Assembly (NCBI GenBank): GCA_027257055.1
Contig: JAPVLO010000997.1
Span: forward strand, 124,001-188,000
Reading direction: 5' to 3'
Length of the DNA: 64,000 nucleotides
Origin: Cephalopachus bancanus
Lineage: Eukaryota > Chordata > Mammalia > Primates > Tarsiidae
Part shown: positions 13,271-50,628 of the stretch, piece after piece
Numbering within the stretch: position 1 is the first letter of the stretch
Layout of the letters: each line of letters starts with the position of its first letter
The notes under the pieces: generated by a model
Database searches by the model: none
Told to the model about the DNA's origin: nothing
Seen by the model: the letters and a program-made list of their open reading frames with translations, nothing else
Made by a program: the position numbers and the translations under genes

Positions 13271-13670
13271 GAGCAAAAACGGGCTCCCCGGCGAGGATGG
13301 GAGGTAATAGAAAAGTGTGCAGAAGCTGCCGTGGAAAAGGGCAGTAGCCCCTTTAGAACTTGCGGGACCGGGATTACTGCAGGGACTCCCTCTTTGCAGC
13401 ACTAGGCAAGGGTGGGGTGAATGCTCAATCCTCTCCCTTCTCCTCTTACCCCTCCCTGCCCCACAGTTTTCTAGGAGACAGCTCCAGCGGGGCCACTCCT
13501 CCCACCCACCCGACTGGTCCCTCCGGTCTGAGCTCTGGGGGAGTGGAGTTGGCAGAGAGGGTTGGGTGCAGCTGCCTTCCGCTTAGACACCCAGCCCCTT
13601 GACCGCGCTATCTGGGCAATGGATGTGACTCTGACCCCCCCCCTCTCTCCAGGTCGTCCGGGGGCCCACC

Positions 13671-15023
13671 ATGCTGGTGACTGCCTACCTCGCTTTCGTA
13701 GGCCTCCTGGCCTCCTGCCTGGGGCTGGAGCTGTCAAGATGCCGGGCTAAGCCCCCTGGAAGGGCATGCAGCAATCCCTCCTTCCTTCGGTTTCAGCTGG
13801 ACTTCTATCAGGTCTACTTCCTGGCCCTGGCAGCTGACTGGCTCCAGGCCCCCTACCTCTATAAACTTTATCAGCATTACTACTTCCTGGAGGGTCAAAT
13901 CGCCATCCTCTATGTCTGTGGCCTTGCCTCCACAGTCCTCTTTGGCCTAGTGGCTTCCTCCCTTGTGGATTGGCTGGGTCGCAAGAAGTCTTGTGTTCTC
14001 TTCTCCCTCACTTACTCTCTATGCTGCTTAACCAAACTTTCTCGGGACTACTTTGTGCTGCTGGTGGGCCGAGCACTTGGTGGGCTGTCCACAGCTCTGC
14101 TCTTCTCAGCCTTCGAGGCCTGGTACGTCCATGAGCACGTGGAGCGGCATGACTTCCCTGCCGAGTGGATCCCAGCTACCTTTGCCCGAGCTGCCTTCTG
14201 GAACCATGTGCTGGCTGTAGCAGCAGGTGTGGCAGCCGAGGCTGTGGCTAGCTGGATGGGACTGGGGCCTGTAGCGCCCTTTGTGGCCGCCATCCCTCTC
14301 CTGGCTCTAGCTGGGGCCCTGGCCCTTCGAAACTGGGGGGAGAACTATGACCGGCAGCGTGCCTTCTCAAGGACTTGTGCTGGGGGCCTGCGCTGCCTCC
14401 TATCAGACCGCCGCGTGCTGTTGCTGGGCACCATTCAAGCCCTGTTTGAGAGTGTCATCTTCATCTTTGTCTTCCTGTGGACACCTGTGCTGGACCCACA
14501 TGGGGCCCCTTTGGGCATTGTCTTCTCCAGCTTCATGGCAGCCAGCCTGCTGGGCTCTTCTCTGTACCGTATCGCCACCTCCAAGAGGTACCACCTTCAG
14601 CCCATGCACCTCCTCTCCCTTGCCGTCCTCATCGTTGTCTTCTCTCTCTTCATGTTGACTTTCTCCACCAACCCAGGCCAGGAGAGTCCAGTGGAGTCCT
14701 TCATAGCCTTCCTACTTATTGAGTTGGCCTGTGGGCTGTACTTTCCCAGCATGAGTTTCCTGCGGAGAAAGGTGATCCCTGAGACAGAGCAAACTGGCGT
14801 TCTCAACTGGTTCCGGGTACCCCTGCACTTACTGGCCTGCCTAGGGCTCCTTGTCCTCCATGACAGTGATCGAAAAACAGGCACTCGGAACATGTTCAGC
14901 ATCTGCTCTGCTGTCATGGTGATGGCTCTGCTGGCAGTGGTGGGACTCTTCACCGTGGTCAGGCACGATGCTGAGCTGCGGGTGCCCTCACCCACCGGGG
15001 AGCCCTATGCCCCCGAGCTCTAA
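13671..15023 (+). CDS. MFSD5: MFSD5, major facilitator superfamily domain-containing protein 5 (molybdate-anion transporter)
   Basis: The protein is 450 residues from one uninterrupted coding exon, the same length as human MFSD5. The family is a 12-helix integral membrane carrier reported to import molybdate. Hydrophobic segments run through the chain: a first helix at about residues 2-20, then paired helices to the C-terminus. The major-facilitator loop 2-3 signature is visible as VDWLGRKKS at about residues 99-107. The chain ends in a short polar tail (PTGEPYAPEL). The start is chosen because the ATG follows CCACC (A at -3), lies 18 bases into the second exon, and gives the conserved N-terminus MLVTAYLAFVG. 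There is no frameshift or internal stop. The gene lies between the intergenic SINE field on the left and ESPL1 on the right, and is transcribed in the same direction as ESPL1. Identification rests on recognising the human protein; the transport substrate is from the literature, not from the sequence. Confidence 0.97.
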   Translation: MLVTAYLAFVGLLASCLGLELSRCRAKPPGRACSNPSFLRFQLDFYQVYFLALAADWLQAPYLYKLYQHYYFLEGQIAILYVCGLASTVLFGLVASSLVDWLGRKKSCVLFSLTYSLCCLTKLSRDYFVLLVGRALGGLSTALLFSAFEAWYVHEHVERHDFPAEWIPATFARAAFWNHVLAVAAGVAAEAVASWMGLGPVAPFVAAIPLLALAGALALRNWGENYDRQRAFSRTCAGGLRCLLSDRRVLLLGTIQALFESVIFIFVFLWTPVLDPHGAPLGIVFSSFMAASLLGSSLYRIATSKRYHLQPMHLLSLAVLIVVFSLFMLTFSTNPGQESPVESFIAFLLIELACGLYFPSMSFLRRKVIPETEQTGVLNWFRVPLHLLACLGLLVLHDSDRKTGTRNMFSICSAVMVMALLAVVGLFTVVRHDAELRVPSPTGEPYAPEL

Positions 15024-15230
15024 CCCTGCTCCAGGACAAGGGAGCTGGGACAGACTCTTGACTCCCCCTCTCCAGGGGTATACAGATCTCTCTGTGACGG
15101 ATTTTGTGACTTTCTGCCCTGCAGCCCCTCCTGCCAGTGCTTTGTGTTGGGGAGGACATGGGGGTGATGAACTGGAAAGAAGGTGCCAAAAGCTGCCTCT
15201 GTGTCACTCCCTTCTTCCTTCCCCTTTAAA

Positions 15231-15236
15231 AATAAA
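15231..15236 (+). promoter_or_regulatory. MFSD5: MFSD5 polyadenylation signal
   Basis: AATAAA occurs 208 bases after the MFSD5 stop, giving a 3' UTR of about 230 bases. A GT-rich stretch follows (TGGTCATTGATTTGATTT), suitable as the downstream element. Confidence 0.85.
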
Positions 15237-15261
15237 CACTTTTAACTGGTCATTGATTTGA

Positions 15262-16335
15262 TTTACTCATTCTCACCTCTGTAGCCACCTCTGTAGTTTG
15301 TGGAGAGTGAGCTGCTAGAGGTTTTGAGGTAGGCTGTTGAGGTGGGATTGCCAGCAAAAGGTTTGTATTCAATACTTCTCCAGCTCACATTGAGAGCTGT
15401 GGAATTGCCCCTCAGCAAAACTGGGGCCTGAGGCTCCTAGGCCCTCCTCATCTTTCGACTGTGGGACAGTCACCCTCCCCAGTTGTCAAGCAAAATTCTT
15501 GCTCCACATGCAGGGTGAGACAGTCTCTGGAGCATGTGGGGTAGATGCCCGGTGTGCCAGGCCACTGAGCAAAGATTCCAGGGACTTGGTTGCTGCTATG
15601 ACCACCCTTTGGGGAAACCCAGGGCCCTTCCTACAGGAATAAGCTCACAGCTCAGCACATGCATGTCGCCTGCCTTCTGCCTCTGTGGCTGTGAATACAC
15701 CATTAGTCCAGCATCATCTGTGTCCACTAGATCCTGTATCCCTGCATGATACCTAGGTGAAGGGCTGCCAAGGGGAGAGAGTGGTGAATGACTGAGATAC
15801 TGGGACATCTTGTCTGTACCTGACTTCCCCACCCAGCCTGAGTGAGGGTGAGGGAGCCATCACAGCAGGAAACAGTACCAGTAAGCCAGTTCTGCGGGCC
15901 CCTCCCTGCCTCACCTCTGATTGTATCTGCCTTTCCTCCTCCCACCAAAACCTGGATTTCTCAGGGGAAGCAAAGCCAGCTTTAAAAAGGGTGGGGATGA
16001 AGAAAGGGTAGGTTCAAGGGTGTATCCTGGAATGTGTTTGAGATGGGCACGAGGGACCCACCTGTTCTGGAAAGGGGTTGACGACCTTTCCTTGGGTCCC
16101 AGACTACTTCCCAGACAGGAAGATGCAAGATGTCCCAGGACTTGCAGGTCGTTGCCTGTGTGGAGAGATAGCATCAATTGGTACTGGAGGAACGCAGGGC
16201 GGAAGAGCTTCTGCAGGGCGAGGCCCACGGGAGGAATAAAGAGTGGTCTCGGGTCCTCATTCAGGGCAGAAAAAAACATGTTCCCCCACCCAGGCTGCAG
16301 GGAACAGAGGTTGGGAATAAGTGCAAAAAAACAGG
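15262..16335. other. Intergenic unique sequence after MFSD5
   Basis: I see no SINE, exon or RNA gene. Base composition is ordinary. It is the longest unbroken unique stretch between MFSD5 and ESPL1. Confidence 0.5.
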
Positions 16336-16629
16336 TAACTTTTTTTTTTTTTTTGAGTTGGAGTCTCACTCTGTCGCCCAGACTGGAGTACAGTGGCCGC
16401 TCTCGGCCACCGCAGCCTCGACCTGTTGGGCTCCGGAGATCCTTCCACCTCAGCCTTCCAAGTAGCTGGAACTACAGGTGCACTACCACGCCTGCCTAAT
16501 TTTTGATTTATGGTAGAGATGAGGTCTCGCAAGTTGCCCAGGCGGGTCTCGAACCTGCAGGCTCAGGCAATTCACTCACCTCAGCCTCCCAAAGGCACGG
16601 GATTACAGGCTGAGCCACCGAGCCCGGCT
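16336..16629 (-). repeat. Alu, young type
   Basis: Reverse orientation. GGTAACTTTT precedes it (16334) and GGTAACTTTT follows it (about 16632), a short target-site duplication. It carries the GAGCCACCGAGCCCGGCT end. Confidence 0.9.
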
Positions 16630-17655
16630 TGGGTAACTTTTCTACACCCCCTTCCTCTTGAGACTAAAGACAGAGTCTGTTGTAATAGCTTCACTTCCTC
16701 TTTCTGCCCTGAGCTGAAGCTAAGTATATTTTATGGTTATTTGTAGATTTTGTGTCTCTATCATACTATGATTTTAAGGGGAGGAAGAAACTGTCTTTTC
16801 ACTTTGTCTCCTCCATATATACACACGAGTGGGTGTTGTGCCTGTGGCTGGACTCAGTACACATCTGGAGAGGAGACAGGCCAACTTATACTTGGGCTTT
16901 TCAAGAGCTGCCACTTGGGAATTCTGTTAGACTAGAAGCTAGAACCTAGTTAATGATTTGTTGTTTTGGATGAGTAATTATTTAGGGGCCCTCACCTTCC
17001 TAATAATATGGAAATAGGGGAGCAGGAGAGACAGACTAATGAGGTTCCTTTAGCTTTGTCCCTGTTGAGCTTGCCTCCAAGAGGCTGGTGGCAGGTAGCA
17101 TGGAGAGGGTTCTTTCCTGTGACTCACAGTGTGTTAAGAGCTGGAAGGCAACTTAGGGATTGTTCATTTGGCCTTTAAGATACTTTTTACTGAGCACCTG
17201 CTATATGCCATATATTGTACTGCTGGATGCTGGTGATTTTTTTTTTAAACCCAAGAGGAAAATCCATTTAAAGAAAGCAATTAACTTGTCCAGGGCATGG
17301 AGCAAGTACATGGCAAAACTGAGACTAAACCTGCCTCTTGCTGCCAGCCCAGTGCCCCCTCTGTGACATGTGCTGCCTGTATCCTTTGGGCCCTCACCTA
17401 CCTGTCTTTTAGCCTTTAACCTTGCTCCTCCATCCCAAGCTCTGACCCTGGAGAAGGGCAAGAGAGTGGAGGCATTTTACCATCTGGTCTACTTATGGGC
17501 ATCTGTCCATATGGTTCCAATGAGGGTGTGGTTCGCCAGGTGCACAGCCCCTGCAAAATGCTACTTTTTGGTGATGCTCCATTGAGAGGAGCACTACATC
17601 GGGAGTGATGCTCCATCAAGAGGCAGCAAAGGGGAGGGGTTAAGAGCTTTGATCC
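16630..17655. other. Intergenic unique and old-repeat DNA
   Basis: Mostly unique. The stretch at about 17160-17340 (TACTGAGCACCTGCTATATGCC and after) looks like L2/MIR remains. No gene is seen. Confidence 0.5.
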
Positions 17656-18310
<655 letters not shown>

Positions 18311-19143
18311 AAGAACATACAAACAAATCTGGCTCCACCAATCTGGTGTCTCAGTTAGCTCAGGGAGAAGATAGTACAGTTTCATCCCCGTAGGGCTCTT
18401 GTGAGGATTAAATGCATGATTGTACTTTGCTTAGAACAGTACTTGGTCCATAGTATAAGCACTGCATAAGTGTTTGCTTTTATATTTTATTTTTCAACTT
18501 CTCCAATCCAGCTGAGCCTTTCTGGGTCTGAGTATGAGAATGAGTGGACAGGGCTGTAATGGGTACAGCGGTGTTTATGCTCGGTCCTGGCACAGGTGGA
18601 ATTACCAAGCTATAGGAGAGGTCTTATACTATGTCTGGGCTGTGTGAGCAGCTGAGTTGAGTGTCACTATGTTCCACTTGAACTCATTTCCTCTTCCTCA
18701 AGTGGGAAGGTCAGCTTGGGGTCAGACTTGCTATACACCACTATCTTTCACTAAGAGGCTCCTGATTTTCTGAATTTCCATCCAGCTGGACACATGATTA
18801 TTTGATCTGGAGCTTTGAAGCAATCCTGAGGAGAGAAGAGAAACATCCCAAGGAGCCAGGAGCCAATGGACAACCAGGCAGGACTAAGGCATGAGGACAG
18901 TCCAGGTTTCTGAGGCCTGGCTGATGACCTCTTCCTGGAAATTTGGTCCCTGCCCTGGGAGGGGAAGGGGCTTTGTCTAGGCTCCACATCCCATTGCTCT
19001 TCCCCTAACCTCAGTCCTGTGGTCCTCCCTGTACTTTTTATTATTTTCTGCTAACACCGCCCCACAGAACCACAGAATAGAAATATAAACAAACAAAAGT
19101 TTGTCATGGTGAGATCAGATCTGATGTTATAAAAATATCTCAC
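18311..19143. other. MIR-like remnant and unique DNA
   Basis: At about 18335-18490, CTTGTGAGGATTAAATGCATG and AGAACAGTACTTGG match the end of a MIR. The rest is unique, with no gene seen. Confidence 0.55.
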
Positions 19144-21350
19144 GGCCAGGCGCAGTGGCTCACGCCTATCAACCCAGCACTTTGGGGGGCTGAGCTGAGA
19201 GGACTGCCTGAGCCCACAGTTTGAGACCAGCCTGGGCAACTTGGTGAGACCTCATCTCTACAATAAGTCAAAAAATTAGCCAGGCATGATGGTGTGTGCC
19301 TGTAGTTCCAGCTACTTGAAAGGCTGAGGCGGAAGGGTCACCAGAGCCCAGCAGGTTGAGGCTGCAGTGGCCGTGATTGTGCTACTGCCCTCCAGCCTGG
19401 GTGACAGAGTGAGACTCCAACTCAAAAAAAAAAACAACTCACATTTGCCTTTTTTTCTTAAATAAAGTTACAGGGTCTCATTGTAAAACAGTCAAATGCA
19501 AATATAGAAATAGGCATTTAATATAAGTATGTGAATATAAGTATGTTATATGACAATATACATACTGCTATATAAATATACATCTGACCATCAAACAACA
19601 GCAAATACCAACCCCCTATGTAGCTGAAAATTCACATACAGCTTTTATATGAGATGGAGTCTCCCTATATCACCCATGCTTATCTCCAACTTCTGAGCTC
19701 AAGCAATCCTCTTGTCTCAGCCTCCTCAGTAGCTGGGACTACCAATGTGCACCACTTTGCCTGGCTAATTTATTAATTTTTTTGCTTACTGTTGCTACCT
19801 CTGATGATAACTTTTTTTTTTTGAGTTGGAGTCTCACTCTGTCACCCAGACTGGAGTGCAGTGGCCGCTCCCGGCCACCGCAGCCTAGACCTGCTGGGCT
19901 CTGGCGATCCTTCCGCCTCAGCCTTCCGAGTAGCTGGAACTACAGGCGCGCGCTACCACACCCAGCTCATTTTTTATTTATTGTGGAGATGCGGTCTCGC
20001 CAAGTTGCCCAGGCGGGTCTCGAACCCGCGGGATGAGGCAATCCACTCACCTCAGCCTCCCAAAGGCGCGGGATTACAGGCTGAGCCACCGAGCCCGGCG
20101 ACAATAACATTTATTTATTTTCAGAGATGAAGTCTTGTTCTATTGTTCAGGCTGGAGTGCAGTGGTGTTATCGTAGCTCACTGTAACCTTTTTTTTTTGA
20201 ATTGGAGTCTCATTCGGTCGCCCAGACTGGAGTGCAGTGGCCCCCCTTGGCCACTGCAGCCTCGCCTGCTGGGCTCCAGCAATCCTTCCGCCTCAGCCTT
20301 CCGAGTAGCCGGAATTACAGGCACACACTACCACGCCCGGCTGATTTTTTGATTAATTGTAGAGATGAGGCCTCATTGCCCAGGAGGGTCTCGAACCCGT
20401 GGGCTCAGGCAATCCACTCACCTCAGCCTCCCAAAGGTGCGGGATTACAGGCTGAGCCACCGAGCCCGGCTTCACTGTAACCTTTTACTCCTTAGCTCAA
20501 GTGATCCTCCTGCCTGAGCTTCCCAAGTAGCTGGGATGACAGGTATGTGCCACCGTGCTTGGCTAATTTTTTTGATTGTGTGTGTGTGTGTGTGTGTGTG
20601 TATAGAAACGAGGTCTCACTTGTTACCTAGGCTGGTCTCAAACCCCTGGGCTCAGGCAATCCTCTCACCTCAGCCTCCCAAAGTGCTGGGATAAGCCAGG
20701 CATGAGCCACCACACTCAGCAGAAACTTATGATTGTAAGAAATAAAAAAGAGAGAGGACTGCCTGAATCCAGGAGTTTGAAACCAGCCTGGGCAACTTGG
20801 TGAGACTTCGTCTCTACAATAAATAAATAAAAAATTAGCCAGGCGTGGTGGCACATGCCTGTAGTTCCAACTACTTGGAAGGCTGAGGCGGAAGGATAGC
20901 CTGAGCCAGCAGGTTGAGACTGTGGTGGCTGTGAGCATGCCACTACACTCCAGCCTGGGCAACAGAGTAAGACTCCAACTAAAAAAAAAAAAAAGTAGAA
21001 AAGAAATAAAAAAGGATAATCTCTCTGCCCTTGAGGAGTTTAGAATTAAGTAGTCATAATAAATACATTAAGCCCAGGCATGGTGGTTTACGCCTATAAT
21101 CCCAGCACTCTGGAAAGCTGAGGTGAGAGGATTGCCTGAACCCAAAGGAGCGAGACCAGCCTGGGCATCTTGGAGAGACCTCATCTCTACAATAAATCAA
21201 AAAATTAACCAGGCGTGGTGGCATGTGCCTGTAGTTCCAGCTACTTGTAAGGCTGAAGCGGAAGGATCGCCTGAGCCCATCAGGTCGAGGCTATGGTGGC
21301 TACGAGGCTGCAGCCTGGCGACAGAGTGAGACTCCAACTCAAATAAATAA
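19144..21350. repeat. Alu-dense intergenic block
   Basis: Elements: 19144-19432 (+), 19650-19770 (-, arm only), 19810-20098 (-), and an older reverse Alu at 20120-20192 and 20487-20716 split by a younger reverse copy (20193-20471). TCACTGTAACCTTTT flanks that insert at 20178-20192 and 20472-20486. Then 20750-20992 (+, 5'-truncated) and 21074-21345 (+). A (TG)n run at 20577-20602 lies in the linker of the older element. AT-rich unique DNA fills 19433-19649. Confidence 0.85.
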
Positions 21351-21603
21351 ATAAATATACTGGGGGGAAAAGTCTTAGAACACTTACTACACAACATGTA
21401 AATGAGCACTGATTGCCAAGGTGTAAGCAAGAGGAAGAGTACAAAGAGAGCTGATGGATTAATTAGTCAAACACGTACAATCATCTTCCTAGGGAGTCCC
21501 CTGCCCTACAGGAGATCCATCTACAATGCCTGTAACACACAGCACCTGCATTATTACCGTTCCAATGCTGAGTTTTTTGAAGAGGTGGTTGTTCTTCTTT
21601 CTT

Positions 21604-22220
21604 TCCTTTCTGTCTTTTTTTTTTTTTGAGTTGGAGTCTCACTCTGTCGCCCCGACTGGAGTGCAGCGGCTGCTCCCGGCCACCACAGTCTCGAGCTGCT
21701 GGGCTCCGGCGATCCTTCTGCCTCAGCCTTCCAAGTAGCTGGAACTACAGGCGTGTGGTACCACGCACAGCTAATTTTTGATTTATTGTAGAGATGAAGT
21801 CTCATCTGCCTAGGCAGGTCTCCAACCCGCGGGCTCAGGCAATCCACTCACCTCAGCCTCCCAAAGCGCGGGATTACAGGCTGAGCCACCGAGCCCGGCT
21901 CCTTTCTGTCTTTTTTTTTTTTTTTTTTTTTGAGTTGGAGTCTCACTCAGTCGCCCAGACTGGAGTGCAGTGGCCGCTTCCGGCCACCACAGCCTCGACC
22001 TGCTGGGCTCCGGCGATCCTTCCACCTCAGCCTTCCAAGTAGCCGGAATTACAGGCGTGCGCTACCACGCCCGGCTGATTTTTTGATTTATTGTAGAGAT
22101 GAGGTCTCGCTGCCCAGGCGGGTCTCGAACCCGCGGGCTCAGGCAATCCACTCACCTCAGCCTCCCAAAGGCGCGGGATTACAGGCTGAGCCACCGAGCC
22201 CGGCTCCTTTCTGTCTTTTT
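21604..22220 (-). repeat. Two tandem Alus sharing one target site
   Basis: Reverse copies at about 21616-21899 and 21912-22204. The 16-base word TCCTTTCTGTCTTTTT occurs at 21604, 21900 and 22205, that is before, between and after them. The second copy has the linked marks of the youngest group (GTAGCCGGAATTACAGG, CGGCTGATTTTTTG, and CTCGCTGCCCAGG without CAAGTT). Confidence 0.92.
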
Positions 22221-22710
22221 TAACAGATGGTCTTCTCTGCCAGAGTCTCAGCTCCTAAAAGAGCTCTGGGATGCTGAAGAAAGATGAGTTATCCAGTAGA
22301 GTTGAACAGGAAAACGCTGATGACCAGTTATGAGCTGAATTCTTGGGCAGAGGAAAAAAGAGAAGCAGAGCCAGATGAATCTGTACTTTTGGGGAAATGG
22401 TTAGTACTTACCAAACATCAGAGACTGTGAAAGATCCCAGGGAATGAATGTTCCTAGTTCTCCCAGTCACCCTACCCCAGCCCAACCCTCTATCCCCCAT
22501 CAAAGAGAGCTAGATTCTATCTTCCTTATACCAGAGAGAGAGAGAGATGGAGGTCGCCACAAGTAGTCATTACAGTGGCCCCACAAAACTATATTTTAAA
22601 AGAATGTCGTAGACGGCTACGCCCTTTGTTCTTAGCAGCTCACACCCCGTGAGTGTCCAAGTTAGTTCTTTTTGTTGTCTAGTCTCTTTCATGTCTCTTG
22701 AAATTCAAAA
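22221..22710. other. Intergenic unique DNA
   Basis: Unique sequence with a short (GA)n run near 22532. No gene is seen. Confidence 0.5.
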
Positions 22711-22840
22711 CCTTGAGGCTGGGCTCGGTGGCTCTGCCTGTAATCCCAGCACTTTGGAAGGCCGAGGTGAGTGGGTTGCCTGAGCTCACGGGTTCGAGAC
22801 CAGCCCGGGCAACCTGGTGAGACCTCGTCGCTTCAATAAG

Positions 22841-22899
<59 letters not shown>

Positions 22900-23060
22900 A
22901 ATTAGCCGGGCGTGGTAGCGCGCGCCTGTAGTTCCGGTTACTTGGAAAGCTGAGGCGGAAGGATCACTTGAGCCCAGCCGGTCGACGCTGAGGAGACCAT
23001 GAGTATGCCACGGCACTCCAGCCTGGGCGACAGTGAGACCCAACAACAACAACAAAAAAA
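22711..23060 (+). repeat. Alu with a (TAGA)n microsatellite in its linker
   Basis: Forward Alu. The usual CAATAAATCAAAAA linker has been replaced by about 14 units of TAGA (22841-22897). It is the nearest repeat to the ESPL1 promoter, about 200 bases away. Confidence 0.9.
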
Positions 23061-23219
23061 GAAATTAAAACCAAACCCTTGCCTGAGCTCTGAAAATAAA
23101 GGGGAGAAGAATACAAAGGGCTGGGCTTCTTGATAGCGACGGGCAGCTGAGGAGCTCAGCGCTGAACCGAAGTCAGAGGAAACCCGCGCCCCCAAGAGGC
23201 CCTAACGCCGGGAGCAGCA

Positions 23220-23389
23220 GGAGCCCGCCGGGCGCCACGCGACGCGGCGGGTAAACTACAACTCCCAGCATGCCGCGCGCATGACGTCACGCGCTCTCGC
23301 TGATTGGTCGCTGGGGATATTTGAAAGGAGGGGCTGGCGCGGAAAGCGAAGGTTACGTTTCGGGTCCTAGCAGAATACTCGTCCGGAAG
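23220..23389 (+). promoter_or_regulatory. ESPL1: ESPL1 promoter and untranslated exon 1
   Basis: The block is TATA-less and CpG-rich. In order it has ACTACAACTCCCAGCATGC at 23255-23273, a close match to the ZNF143/Staf site; TGACGTCA at 23282-23289, a perfect CRE for CREB/ATF; ATTGG at 23303-23307, an inverted CCAAT box for NF-Y; and TTTGAA at 23320-23325, a cell-cycle homology region (CHR) element. CCAAT plus CHR is the classic layout of G2/M genes repressed by the DREAM complex, which fits separase. Exon 1 starts near 23340 and ends at 23389 with AAG|GTAAGT. It contains no ATG, so there is no upstream ORF. Intron 1 runs to 23799. Confidence 0.8.
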
Positions 23390-23811
23390 GTAAGTCCTTG
23401 GGAAGAAGGGAGGCTTCTAGGCGGAAAGGCGGCGAGGACCTCGTCAGCGTATGTACTCGCCGAGGCGAATGGGGTCCCCAACCTGGGGGCCGGCTCTTCG
23501 AGGGGGTGTCGGGAGAGCTTGGGACGGGACGTCCCGGTGGGCGCTGAAGAGCTCCGCGGAGGCCTCGGGGTAGGGCGGGAAGTGGTGAGGAGACGTGGGC
23601 GGGACCGGCTCCGGGCCAGGAAGCGCGGAAGCGTCCCTTAATAACGGGAGCCCGGGGTCCTCGGCATGGGTCTTACCCCCGATAGGATTTCTGGTGGGAT
23701 TATTTGCCTCCTTCCACGGCCTTCAAGCCCTTCTCCCTTCCTCAGTTAGCTTCATTACGAATATTCTCAGCTTTCTCTAATTCGTCTCCTCTTCCCTAGC
23801 TCTCTGGCGTC

Positions 23812-50438
<26,627 letters not shown>

Positions 50439-50506
50439 CCCCTTGGAGCTGTCTTATTCCTGATGGAAGCTATGTAACTGCTGACCTCCAATTAAATAAT
50501 CCTTAG

Positions 50507-50583
50507 AATAAATATTTTAAAGATTTTTTTCCCCAGTGTTTTATATAAAACATTTCCTTTTGATTTAACGTCAATATAATAAA
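50507..50583 (+). promoter_or_regulatory. ESPL1: ESPL1 polyadenylation signals (two)
   Basis: AATAAA occurs at 50507-50512 and again at 50578-50583, 68 and 139 bases after the stop. Either gives a short 3' UTR. The second is followed by TGATTTGTGTGGTTTATCTG, a GT-rich downstream element, so it is the more likely main site. An Alu begins at about 50629. Confidence 0.8.
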
Positions 50584-50628
50584 GATACATTGTCTAAACC
50601 CTGATTTGTGTGGTTTATCTGAGAACTC

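Noticed and set aside
22841..22897. Regular short repeats as a possible CRISPR array
   Set aside because: It is a plain TAGA microsatellite without spacers, in a primate genome.
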